A stretch of 53,136 nucleotides of DNA from a virus. The position numbers were made by a program, and so were the translations under genes. Location: the IMG/VR virus record IMGVR_UViG_3300037585_000579, positions 1 to 53,136 of that record. One strand, given 5' to 3'. The stretch's first letter is position 1; every line of letters starts with the position of its first letter. Below, piece by piece: positions 8,678-16,979 of this stretch. The notes beneath the pieces are model-generated. The model did no database searches. It was not told the origin of the DNA and worked only from the letters and a program-made list of their open reading frames with translations.

Positions 8678-10795
8678 TTATGTTCGTCTTCTAGGCTCTG
8701 GGTTCATCGCCTGTCCAGCACTTTGAGTTATTCTCATTATCTCTTTAACATGGTTAGGAACAAGTCTTAATTGTTCAGGATCCTCTTCAAAGGCTGTCTC
8801 TAACATATCAGTGATTGCTTCTTTGTTGGATTTTCCTTCAGCTTGAAGAATTGCAGCTTTTTCTAATATCTTTGCTTGCTCGTTATTTAATTTGTTTCTC
8901 TCTATATACATATCAAAGCGAGCTTTGTTACTAGCACTCAAAGCTTTAGATATAGCCGCCTTTGCAGTTAGACCTTTTAGTCTTAGCTCTTCTGCATCGC
9001 TCTTTGCCTTAATAAGAGCAGTTAAGGCTGCTACATCCCCATCGGCAGCCGCTATTGCAATCTTAGCATTAAGATCATCTATAGTATCTCCAACCGCTGC
9101 CTGACGGTCTGCTTCTGCCTGTCTACTTGCAGCCATTTGGGTAGTTGTCTTACCAAAAGCAGATCCAATGTTTGATTCAGGATCTAAAATATTTTGAGAA
9201 AAACGACCTAATGTTTGAACTAGATCACTGATGCGAGCTTGTTCTTTTCTTTCTGCATTTCTTTCTGATTTACTCTTTTTTGCACCTTCTAAAGCAGATT
9301 TTCTATCCGCTGCCTGTTTAATAATTAAATCATATAACTTCTGGGCATCTGATACAGTAGGCTCTGGTGGCCTTACACTTGAGCCTTTAGGTAAAGTTCC
9401 ATACATATCCGCTTCGCCCATACCAGCAGAACCTGCTTGAATCCTATCATCTTTTAAGTTAAAGCCTGTGGGTGAGTTAGGATCACGCCTTAAACCGGGA
9501 TTAAGAACTTCTGCTGTTCTTATTGCTTCTAATGCTGGAATATCTTCGATATTTATACCACTATCAGGAGATCCCGGCTCTATTTCATTTGAAAACTGTT
9601 TCTCTAAAGGAAGAGATACAGAAGCTTGTGCAGGATTAGCTCCAAGACCTATTGCTCGAATTGCATCTGATAACGTAATTTTTCCACCTACTCTTTCTGA
9701 TATTTGTTCTCTAGTAGGAAGTCCACTAGGCATTCTTTGCCCTGAAACACCGCCTGAAAAAGCTCTAGTTACAGGCAGTCCTGCAAGACCACCGCCAGCA
9801 AGACGCCTTACTTGACCGCCAGCAGCCTTTGATTTTGGGCTAGTACCAGTAGGAGTATAGGCACTACCAAAACCACCGGGACTAAATCCACCAAAGGAAC
9901 CATATAAAGAACCAAGTCCTGAAGCAGTACTTAAAAACTGTTGCATTCCCGTTGGCTGTCTAGTACTTGTAGTTACAATCTCATTTTTAAGATTTGGAAA
10001 ACCTTGAATAGTACTTTGATATCTTTGTAGCTGCTCTTCAGGAAATCTTCTTTCTTCAAGAAAGTCTTTATAATTTTCATCTAAACTTGTCTGTACTCTT
10101 GCACGTTCATCTTCTCCAATAGCTGTTAAACCAGCTAACTCTTTAGCTTGAGTACCATACTCTTGTGCAGCTAGTGCAGGAAAACGCTCTGCTGTCATAC
10201 CCTCTCTTCTTTTTTGAGCTTCAAAAGCTGCCCGACCAGCATCAAAAGCTGCGGCACTTCCTTTTGTCTGGATGTCCGAAAGATTCTGCATAAAAGCTTC
10301 TCCCAAGCTCCCTACTTGTACACCTGCTCTAGTACCAAGTCCAGACATTCCTCCAGCGTCTGAAGCAAATTTTTCAAACTTGGGCATAACCCTTCTTGAA
10401 AAATCTTCTTCTGCTTTTCGTAAAGCTACATCAGTCACTGCCTGTTGATAAGGATTCAGATATTCTTGGGCAGTATCGGCAGTAAACTTTTCAGTCTGCA
10501 AACCATACAGACGCCTAGCTTCATCATAGTCAGCTTGTTGACTTCCTACTAAACCTCGTATACCTTCTCTTGCGGTAAGCTCGTCTTGCGTAAGATCAGC
10601 TACTGTTTGTCCTTGATAAGGTTGATATCCTGCTTCTATTCTTGAATCATGAAGAGCTTGACTTTTTTCTAAAAGATCTTTATAAAAAGGAGCTATCTCT
10701 GCTGAAAGACCTTCTTCAGTAATAACAGTACCAGTAGGAGCAACTCTTGGAGCAGACTCGCCTATGCCCAGAACAGATGAAAAAATACTAGCCAT
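8678..10795 (-). CDS. Structural protein with GGQV motif, possible ejection protein
   Basis: A 705-residue protein. The first ~280 residues are Ala/Gln/Glu-rich helices, including LNPYQQAVTDVALRKAE and GGMSGLGTRAGVQ, a pattern common in uncultured marine phage virion proteins. A Gly-rich stretch follows (near 290-360) carrying KAAGGQVRRLAGGGL, and the C-terminus returns to long charged helices. Similar Gly-rich GGQV/GGLV elements occur in four virion-block proteins here. No enzyme motif is seen. Its place between the neck genes and the giant internal protein suggests an ejected or internal component, like P22 gp7/gp16/gp20 in role. Confidence 0.6.
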   Translation of the reverse strand: MASIFSSVLGIGESAPRVAPTGTVITEEGLSAEIAPFYKDLLEKSQALHDSRIEAGYQPYQGQTVADLTQDELTAREGIRGLVGSQQADYDEARRLYGLQTEKFTADTAQEYLNPYQQAVTDVALRKAEEDFSRRVMPKFEKFASDAGGMSGLGTRAGVQVGSLGEAFMQNLSDIQTKGSAAAFDAGRAAFEAQKRREGMTAERFPALAAQEYGTQAKELAGLTAIGEDERARVQTSLDENYKDFLEERRFPEEQLQRYQSTIQGFPNLKNEIVTTSTRQPTGMQQFLSTASGLGSLYGSFGGFSPGGFGSAYTPTGTSPKSKAAGGQVRRLAGGGLAGLPVTRAFSGGVSGQRMPSGLPTREQISERVGGKITLSDAIRAIGLGANPAQASVSLPLEKQFSNEIEPGSPDSGINIEDIPALEAIRTAEVLNPGLRRDPNSPTGFNLKDDRIQAGSAGMGEADMYGTLPKGSSVRPPEPTVSDAQKLYDLIIKQAADRKSALEGAKKSKSERNAERKEQARISDLVQTLGRFSQNILDPESNIGSAFGKTTTQMAASRQAEADRQAAVGDTIDDLNAKIAIAAADGDVAALTALIKAKSDAEELRLKGLTAKAAISKALSASNKARFDMYIERNKLNNEQAKILEKAAILQAEGKSNKEAITDMLETAFEEDPEQLRLVPNHVKEIMRITQSAGQAMNPEPRRRT

Positions 10796-10799
10796 ATCA

Positions 10800-11921
10800 T
10801 TAACCTCTCAAATTACTATTAATTGTTCGAAAGCCATCTAATTCTTTTTGTTGATTAGGAGTACCATAGGCTTCCATTCTCACTTGTTTACTAAAACGAT
10901 CCATATCATCAGCCCCTGCATCAGGATTACCATTACCAAGAATAGCCATTACATCAGCAGGAACTACATATTCTTTTGGACTTACAGCAAGCAAACCTTC
11001 AACAGGACCACCAGCTTCTCTTATTGCATAATATTGATCATCTTCCATACCATCACTTCTTCCGGGGACACGACCTTCAAAATCTAGACCAGCTAAACCA
11101 CCACTTTTACTCCTTTTAGTATATGTAAACTTAGGAAGTTGTCTTCTTCTAGGTTGTCTTCCTCTACTCACATTAAATATTGCTTCTTGAGTTCGTTGCG
11201 GCTGCCTTGGGTCATAGTCTAAAGGATCGTCAGGATCACGGGCTACGGAAGCCAATTTCTGACTGTTAAAGCCTGAATAGGGATCAATAGCCTTTTTAGT
11301 TTCTGGTTTATCATCTGTTTCAGTACCTGTTTCAGATGTCAAACCTTCAACTAGTAGAGCATCTGCTCCTCGTTTTTTTAAGTTGTCTAATGTAAATTGA
11401 TTTTCTGCTGCGGTTATCAAACGGGAACCAAAGTCATCACCCGGTGTACGTCCAAAATCTGGATCGCTCTTTTGTGGGAAAAAGTTACGAGGCCCCTCGT
11501 TTCTTAAATAGCTCATTCCTGCCGGAATTACTCCTTGTGCAACATTTTTTGCTATGTTTGTTTTTTTACCTGTTATCTTATCCATAAGAATTGATGTAAG
11601 GAAGCCAGCACCAGCACCGATCCCTAGTCCAGCACCAGCATCTATAGCCACATTAGCTGCAAACGACGGTATAACATTTCCTAACACACTTGCGATACCT
11701 CCAAAACTTCGATTAGAAACAGGAAGAGAAACAAGTCCTCCTTGATTCATATACATTGTTGTTGGAGGAGGCTGCATAGCCATAGGCTGCATAGCCATAG
11801 GCTGTGCAGGTGCTTCTTGCATTTGCATAGCTTCTAAAGTATCACCCCTTTGAAAAGTATCTTGAAAATCTAATAAGTCTTGTACTTTATTAGATGATTC
11901 TAAAGGTTTAGGTCTGATCAT
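10800..11921 (-). CDS. Gly-rich structural protein with membrane-active-looking segment
   Basis: A 373-residue protein. The N-terminus has a short direct repeat (QPMAMQPMAMQP) and MNQGGLVSL. A Gly/Ala hydrophobic stretch near residues 85-112 (AIDAGAGLGIGAGAGFLTSI) follows, and the C-terminus holds GRVPGRSDGMEDDQYYAIREAGG then KEYVVPADVMAILGNG. That last pattern recurs in marine phage virion proteins, where it is unexplained. The start overlaps the previous gene by 14 bases. It is probably an internal or tail-tip component; function unknown. Confidence 0.55.
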   Translation of the reverse strand: MIRPKPLESSNKVQDLLDFQDTFQRGDTLEAMQMQEAPAQPMAMQPMAMQPPPTTMYMNQGGLVSLPVSNRSFGGIASVLGNVIPSFAANVAIDAGAGLGIGAGAGFLTSILMDKITGKKTNIAKNVAQGVIPAGMSYLRNEGPRNFFPQKSDPDFGRTPGDDFGSRLITAAENQFTLDNLKKRGADALLVEGLTSETGTETDDKPETKKAIDPYSGFNSQKLASVARDPDDPLDYDPRQPQRTQEAIFNVSRGRQPRRRQLPKFTYTKRSKSGGLAGLDFEGRVPGRSDGMEDDQYYAIREAGGPVEGLLAVSPKEYVVPADVMAILGNGNPDAGADDMDRFSKQVRMEAYGTPNQQKELDGFRTINSNLRG

Positions 11922-12141
11922 TCTTTTTCCCCGGTGTTAGATAATTAGATGGAACTTTATAGGTATTTACATAACTATCATAAGCTTGTTGTATTTTTTT
12001 TATTGGCTCTAGTTTTTGCTGGGCAGTATACATATTAGGTGGAATAACTAATCCTTGATTAATTGCACTTATGAAAGTAATCCCCGGATCATTAATAAGT
12101 TTAATTTGATCATTAAGTTTATCTAGTTGAGATTTTGCCAT
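11908..12141 (-). CDS. Small hypothetical protein of the neck block
   Basis: A 77-residue, mildly basic, mostly helical protein (SQLDKLNDQIKLIND at the N-terminus) overlapping both neighbours by 14-19 bases. Such tight overlap points to co-translation with the adjacent virion genes. No domain or membrane segment is recognised. Confidence 0.5.
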   Translation of the reverse strand: MAKSQLDKLNDQIKLINDPGITFISAINQGLVIPPNMYTAQQKLEPIKKIQQAYDSYVNTYKVPSNYLTPGKKNDQT

Positions 12142-12398
12142 GATGTTTCCGATCCAAGACTGACATAGCCTTTAAATTTACCTGTACTTGCTGAGTATGC
12201 AATATCACCTTTTTGCGGTCTTCCTATATCTGTAATAGTCACAACTGTATATATATTTGTAGATGGTGTTGTATCTACTTGTATATCTCTGCTAGTCAAC
12301 TCATTAATTAAAATAGCTCCCCATCTTTGAATATCATTATACATCTTTTGCATGTCTTTCTGAGACATATTATAAGGGAGTGTGGGATATCTTGCCAT
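12123..12398 (-). CDS. Small neck/hub-associated protein
   Basis: A 91-residue protein with a helical N-terminal half (MSQKDMQKMYNDIQRWG) and a beta-rich C-terminal half (NIYTVVTITDIG, KGDIAYSASTGKFKGYV). The ATG at 12398 overlaps the stop of the upstream hub gene (TAATG), so it is preferred over a start 17 codons upstream inside that gene. The C-terminal pattern resembles short beta domains of phage fibre or neck proteins. No family is named. Confidence 0.55.
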   Translation of the reverse strand: MARYPTLPYNMSQKDMQKMYNDIQRWGAILINELTSRDIQVDTTPSTNIYTVVTITDIGRPQKGDIAYSASTGKFKGYVSLGSETSWQNLN

Positions 12399-14236
12399 TA
12401 TCTTTGACCATCCCCCTGATATCCTATTCGAAGTGATCCCCATCGCCAACTAGCATTATTAGATCCACAAGACACCCTCACCTTTGCTTGGCGGCCTCTG
12501 ATTCTAAAGTCAACTTTTTGAGTAGCTTCTGTAATCTTAAATTCTTTTGTTATAGCTTCCGAACTTTCTGGATATTGTTTCGTAGTAAATTTCATTTTAA
12601 TTTCACCGCCAGATAAAGCATAGTCTGGAATTACCTTATCCATAAACATAATATCATTACCATCTGCAATATCAAAATCACCAGACTCAATAAAAGATAT
12701 TAATGTTTCGCCACTTCCTGTAAAGACATCTTTAGGTTCGTTGTTATAAATATTATTACCGGCTGCTGTGACACCTGTAGTAATAGTATTTCCAAATACT
12801 TCCTTATCTGTGAAAGTTGTAAAGATCATTTCACCATAGACCCAGTAATCATCCACAGGATTATAAATGACATACTTATTACATTCTGTATTAGCTTCCG
12901 AAGGATATAACCAGATAATTTCATTAAACTCAGAATTAATACCTGTATATACTTTATCGTAGTAGTCACGATTAATATCATCAAAAATATATCTACGAAC
13001 AGTAGCACCTAAAGTTTCAACTTGACCTGTAAATCTATAAAAATTACCAAATCCCATCCAGTAAGAAACACCATTAAAATCAATACCAGCATGAGGACCA
13101 ACCATGCCACAGTTTGTACCCGCCTGATTAAATCTAAATGTAAAAGGTGGTCCCGCATATTCCATTAACCAAAGAGCATTATCAGTCCAAATATTAATTG
13201 CATTCTTAGCACGCAGACCCCCTACAATTTTTGTACCATCTGTGAGAACAACTTCACCAGCCGTGGTATTTAAAGAAGGAACCCAATTACTACGATTATC
13301 TTGATCAGACCATCTAACGAGCATAGGATCAAAAACTCCGCTTACAGTAGCTGTAGCTGAATAGGAGTTCACGCCTAAAGCTATAAGATGTCTATCATTT
13401 GGAGATACGACAATAGAATTAACACTAATAGGAGAAGTCGTAATAGATGTAGCTCTTGTTGGTATTGTGGAAGCATCACTATCATAGTAAAATATATTAC
13501 CACCCCGGCGATTAGCCACAATATCCTCACCCCAGTTGTCCAGACTCCACTGAGTAATATCAAATACAATGCCAGATGATCCCGCAGATGCTGGTTGATT
13601 CCATGCTCTTGTTTGGGAGGCACATACAGTTGCTTGATACTTAGCAGCACCATAGCCTAGACCAGCCGCTGCAACAGAATAGCCGGTTGGAATATAATAT
13701 TTAAATGTTGCTGATCCTGCATCACTGCCCGTAGCGTTAGCAGCATCGGTAACTGATATAGTAAATACATTAGCACTTTCCACAGAGATAACAGGATATG
13801 TATTTCCCTGCAAACTTACAGCATTAAAAGCTGCTGAAGATGTAAACAATACATAATCACCTACAGCCCTGCCATGTCCAGCAGCAGAACAACAAACTCT
13901 TGTACTTCCAGATGATGTACCAAAAACATTAGCAAGAGTAACTGCTGTCGTTATTGGAGTAATATCATATAGCTGATCTCCATTATGTTCATATAGTTTA
14001 TCTGGTGTACCAAAGATTGCTCTTTTTATATTGTCTGTATCTGCCCATGCAATTAAAGCTCTGGCTGAACCATCAAAAGTTGCATTTAAAGCTCTTGTTT
14101 CGTAACCACGCATATTCTCTGGACGCCCTGCACGGAAGCGTACATAGTTACCACTAAACCAACGCTGTCCTTCCGCATATTGCGTAGTTTCTCTATGGAA
14201 GCCTTGCTGAAATTCAAACTTTGCTAGTTTTGTCAT
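12398..14236 (-). CDS. Neck/hub protein, P22 gp10-like DNA-stabilisation type (candidate)
   Basis: A 612-residue, beta-rich protein. It starts with a Trp/Arg motif (RWFSGNYVRFRAGRPENM, residues 25-42) and continues with repeated short strands and aromatic turns, such as RWSDQDNRSNWVPS and ALWLMEYAGPP, like a beta-propeller. This N-terminus and repeat style are typical of podovirus packaged-DNA stabilisation or tail-hub proteins of the P22 gp10 kind, which plug the portal and bind tail spikes. Together with the P22-type portal it supports a short-tailed virion. The assignment rests on pattern only. Confidence 0.6.
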   Translation of the reverse strand: MTKLAKFEFQQGFHRETTQYAEGQRWFSGNYVRFRAGRPENMRGYETRALNATFDGSARALIAWADTDNIKRAIFGTPDKLYEHNGDQLYDITPITTAVTLANVFGTSSGSTRVCCSAAGHGRAVGDYVLFTSSAAFNAVSLQGNTYPVISVESANVFTISVTDAANATGSDAGSATFKYYIPTGYSVAAAGLGYGAAKYQATVCASQTRAWNQPASAGSSGIVFDITQWSLDNWGEDIVANRRGGNIFYYDSDASTIPTRATSITTSPISVNSIVVSPNDRHLIALGVNSYSATATVSGVFDPMLVRWSDQDNRSNWVPSLNTTAGEVVLTDGTKIVGGLRAKNAINIWTDNALWLMEYAGPPFTFRFNQAGTNCGMVGPHAGIDFNGVSYWMGFGNFYRFTGQVETLGATVRRYIFDDINRDYYDKVYTGINSEFNEIIWLYPSEANTECNKYVIYNPVDDYWVYGEMIFTTFTDKEVFGNTITTGVTAAGNNIYNNEPKDVFTGSGETLISFIESGDFDIADGNDIMFMDKVIPDYALSGGEIKMKFTTKQYPESSEAITKEFKITEATQKVDFRIRGRQAKVRVSCGSNNASWRWGSLRIGYQGDGQR

Positions 14237-14262
14237 CTGAATATATTCCTACTTAAACTAAT

Positions 14263-15057
14263 CTAGACGTTGCTATCTTCGTAACCTGAATTAATATCTA
14301 GTAATTCAAGTGCTTTATTATGAGGCCGTCCTCTGTAGATATAAGTTTTAGGATTTGCTTTTGAACGCCATTTTCCATAACTACCATACTTAGCAAAAAT
14401 TGAGTCAAGTTCGGCACCGCTTAAATCAGTACGTTTCTCTATGACGCTTTCATAAAGACAAGACATACAACGATATGATATGTCATTTGGATCGTGACGA
14501 GGGTTACACTTACTGGGAATAAGTTTTACTAATTCAGAAGGCATTTTCTCCCACTGCTCAAAACGACCCATCAGATCAGCAGCAATCATATTATAATTAA
14601 AATCTTTGCCTTGAGCAATAGGTATTAACTCACGACTACCTGAAAAATAGTTATCTACACCAGCAGTTTCAAAAAGATATCTTAGTCTTTCATGGTTATC
14701 AGTTGCTGTGTTTTCCAAGCTTATACCTATAACAATACCATCTGGTTTTTTGTCATCAATCAATTTTTTGTATCCATGATATCGGGGTTTTATCATACCT
14801 ATATCTAATGTATTACTAAAACCAACTCTTATACTTTCTTGTTTTGGAATATAATTAACCGGCCATTGAATCTTTTCAAACTCAAAGTTTCGGATATTAT
14901 CTTTTAGCCAGACAACAACAGATTCTTCATTATTAGGAGTATCAGACCACTGTTCTTCAGCACAGATTGCAGTTATCTCATGATCAGTATCAGATAACCA
15001 ACGCCATAATGCATATGTTGAATTAACACCGGCTGAAAAAGGAATAAGAATTTTCAT
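14263..15057 (-). CDS. PP-loop ATP pyrophosphatase, QueC-like or related
   Basis: A 264-residue protein beginning MKILIPFSAGVNSTYALW. SAGVNST (8-14) is a variant of the SGGxDS PP-loop that binds ATP for adenylation, and DGIVIGIS plus the later Arg/Lys-rich part fit the family. Near the C-terminus CNPRHDP and CMSCLYE give a spaced Cys set like the zinc site of QueC (7-cyano-7-deazaguanine synthase), though QueC normally has four Cys and a Gly-Gly PP-loop. It sits inside the tail-fibre block, where no enzyme is expected. It could make a modified base or modify a virion part; no other queuosine-pathway gene is visible in the window. Confidence 0.6.
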   Translation of the reverse strand: MKILIPFSAGVNSTYALWRWLSDTDHEITAICAEEQWSDTPNNEESVVVWLKDNIRNFEFEKIQWPVNYIPKQESIRVGFSNTLDIGMIKPRYHGYKKLIDDKKPDGIVIGISLENTATDNHERLRYLFETAGVDNYFSGSRELIPIAQGKDFNYNMIAADLMGRFEQWEKMPSELVKLIPSKCNPRHDPNDISYRCMSCLYESVIEKRTDLSGAELDSIFAKYGSYGKWRSKANPKTYIYRGRPHNKALELLDINSGYEDSNV

Positions 15058-15696
15058 TTAACCGACCGTTCCTAAAAATGTTCCTGTGGTTGAGATAGTT
15101 AGCCCATTCTTTCTGACAGCATACCCGGCAGCACCGCCAGCACCAGCAGGAAAATTTATACAATCCGCAGACCCAGAGCCGGGATTACTACCGTCAGCGC
15201 CCGCTTCTCCCAAACCACCTGCCGCTCCTGCGCTTCCTATGTATGTTGGAGTGGAACAAGACCCCGGACCTTTGCCGCCGCCACCATAAAAAGTCGAACG
15301 GCTTGCACCACCGCCGCCTCCACCGCCGCCTCCACCCCATGTTCCATTATTTATAATAGACCACGTTGAACCGCTGGCGGTAAATTCAGCATAAAACGCA
15401 TCACCACCTACCGCACCATCCGCTCCCGCAGAACCAACATCTCCTGTATATCCAGAAACAGTTCCATTATTTGTTATCGTAACAATTGAATTAGCAGGAA
15501 AATTACCTGAACTAATTGCATTAGTTGTTGTTCCAGATAATGTTATTCCGCTATTAATAATAATATTTAATATACCACCGGCACTAGCATCAAAGCCAAC
15601 AGCCACAGCATCCGACAGGAGATTAACATTAGTAGCGTCTGCTGAATATGTTAGTGTAGCTTCTTGAAGAAACCAGAATGAAGAAAACATCGTCAT
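15058..15696 (-). CDS. Poly-glycine-rich tail adhesin candidate
   Basis: A 212-residue protein whose C-terminal ~100 residues are strongly Gly-rich, including ten consecutive Gly and GAAGGLGEAGADG-type runs. The N-terminal half is beta-prone (GITLSGTTTNAIS). Gly-rich lattices of this kind are the receptor-contacting region of T4-type gp38 adhesins and similar tip proteins, so this is a candidate receptor-binding tip. Its ATG overlaps the stop of the upstream fibre gene, so fibre and adhesin are likely made together. Function by analogy only. Confidence 0.55.
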   Translation of the reverse strand: MTMFSSFWFLQEATLTYSADATNVNLLSDAVAVGFDASAGGILNIIINSGITLSGTTTNAISSGNFPANSIVTITNNGTVSGYTGDVGSAGADGAVGGDAFYAEFTASGSTWSIINNGTWGGGGGGGGGGASRSTFYGGGGKGPGSCSTPTYIGSAGAAGGLGEAGADGSNPGSGSADCINFPAGAGGAAGYAVRKNGLTISTTGTFLGTVG

Positions 15697-16745
15697 TAAG
15701 AAAAAGCTTTCTGAACTGCTCCAAGAAGTATGTTATCAGCACTCTGTACAAAGTATGGGACTACATCGACAGCATCAGCAGCCGTACTCAAAGTAATACC
15801 AGCACCTGACGCTGTTTTATATTGTGATCCAAGTGTTAGTGTTCTGGAACCAGTACCGTCTTGAATAAATGTAATTACACCTGCCTGACCAACTTGTTCT
15901 GTTGTGGGGTTGGCAAGCGTTAGATTTCCGGTAAGTGTCAGTATAAAATTTTGATTAGCAGCAAAATCAAGTGTCACGCTTCCTGTATTAGATGTATCAG
16001 TATCTGTGGTGGCAAGAAAAGTACCTGTAACTTGAGCACCTGTGTTTGTTGTTGCAAGTTTTACTGCATTATCATAATAAATACCAACAGCACCGTCTTC
16101 AGTAGCGTTAATCATGGTTTCGGTTGCGGCTGCATTAGAAATAATAACATTAGAACCAGCCACATACAAACTACCAGTACCAGTTTCCTGAACATAACTA
16201 TGTGATCCAGTATGATAAACTTGAAGATCGCTGCCTGTGCCAAAATTAGCTTTGGCATTATCAACAAACATAGCAGAAGTAGATACTGTTAAAACACTTG
16301 TAATAATACTGTTAAAAATATTACTTGTAACTGGTAGGACAGTTGTACCATTAGTAACATAAAGAGCAGTACTTCCCTGCTCAAGCGTAGAACCAGAATT
16401 ACCAGCAACTTTCAATACTACAGAATCTGTACTATCATTATATGATACAGAATTTCTAACTATATAAGATTTAGAGTTGTTAGGAACAAGGACAACAATA
16501 TCATCGTGAGTGCCGCCAACTGTGCCTTTAAATTCAAGAATAGCAGAACGAGATTGATCGCCAGCACCCTGAACATTAGTTAAAGTTACAGTTGCAGCAC
16601 TACCAAGTGATACAGTAGTGTACCCAGCAATAGCATCATCAACAAGACTGATAACTCCATCATTAAGAATAGCTCCCCAACTGTTTGGGTTCTCTCCATC
16701 TGCTTGCTTTGTCAGACGGAGATTAGTTGTATATGTGCTTGCCAT
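15696..16745 (-). CDS. Tail fibre protein
   Basis: A 349-residue, Thr/Ser/Val-rich beta protein. The N-terminus (NLRLTKQADGENPNSWGAIL) is a motif seen at the start of many marine phage tail fibres, probably the virion-attachment segment. The rest alternates short strands such as GSVTLDFAANQNFILTLTGN. It lies between a long repetitive fibre (16980-19844) and the Gly-rich tip candidate and is coupled to the latter. Little charge and no enzymatic motif are seen. Confidence 0.65.
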   Translation of the reverse strand: MASTYTTNLRLTKQADGENPNSWGAILNDGVISLVDDAIAGYTTVSLGSAATVTLTNVQGAGDQSRSAILEFKGTVGGTHDDIVVLVPNNSKSYIVRNSVSYNDSTDSVVLKVAGNSGSTLEQGSTALYVTNGTTVLPVTSNIFNSIITSVLTVSTSAMFVDNAKANFGTGSDLQVYHTGSHSYVQETGTGSLYVAGSNVIISNAAATETMINATEDGAVGIYYDNAVKLATTNTGAQVTGTFLATTDTDTSNTGSVTLDFAANQNFILTLTGNLTLANPTTEQVGQAGVITFIQDGTGSRTLTLGSQYKTASGAGITLSTAADAVDVVPYFVQSADNILLGAVQKAFS

Positions 16746-16954
16746 TAACTTGCCTTTCCTTTTTCTTTATTTTTCTCTCTACACTCAGACTTAAATATTG
16801 TTGCAGATGGTACTTGTTTAATTATATTTTCAACATGTTCTTTATATACTTGACATGCTTCTAAGTTATTAAAACTACCTGTAATAGATCTTTCTATGAC
16901 ACCCTGATTAGAAGACAACACTAAGATTCCTATTACAGATAAGTAATAAAACAT
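16745..16954 (-). CDS. Small secreted or membrane-anchored protein
   Basis: A 69-residue protein with an N-terminal hydrophobic segment (FYYLSVIGILVLSS) followed by a polar domain with two Cys (EACQVYKEH and FKSECREK) and a Lys-rich tail. It looks exported or membrane-anchored. It sits between two fibre genes and might be a superinfection or envelope-acting factor, but there is no family match. Confidence 0.5.
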   Translation of the reverse strand: MFYYLSVIGILVLSSNQGVIERSITGSFNNLEACQVYKEHVENIIKQVPSATIFKSECREKNKEKGKAS

Positions 16955-16979
16955 ATTATCTATATTTTCCTATAAGTTT

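Noticed and set aside
11770-11810. Short DNA repeat in the gene at 10800-11921 as a mobile-element scar
   Set aside because: It encodes a simple in-frame peptide repeat (QPMAM) and has no inverted ends.
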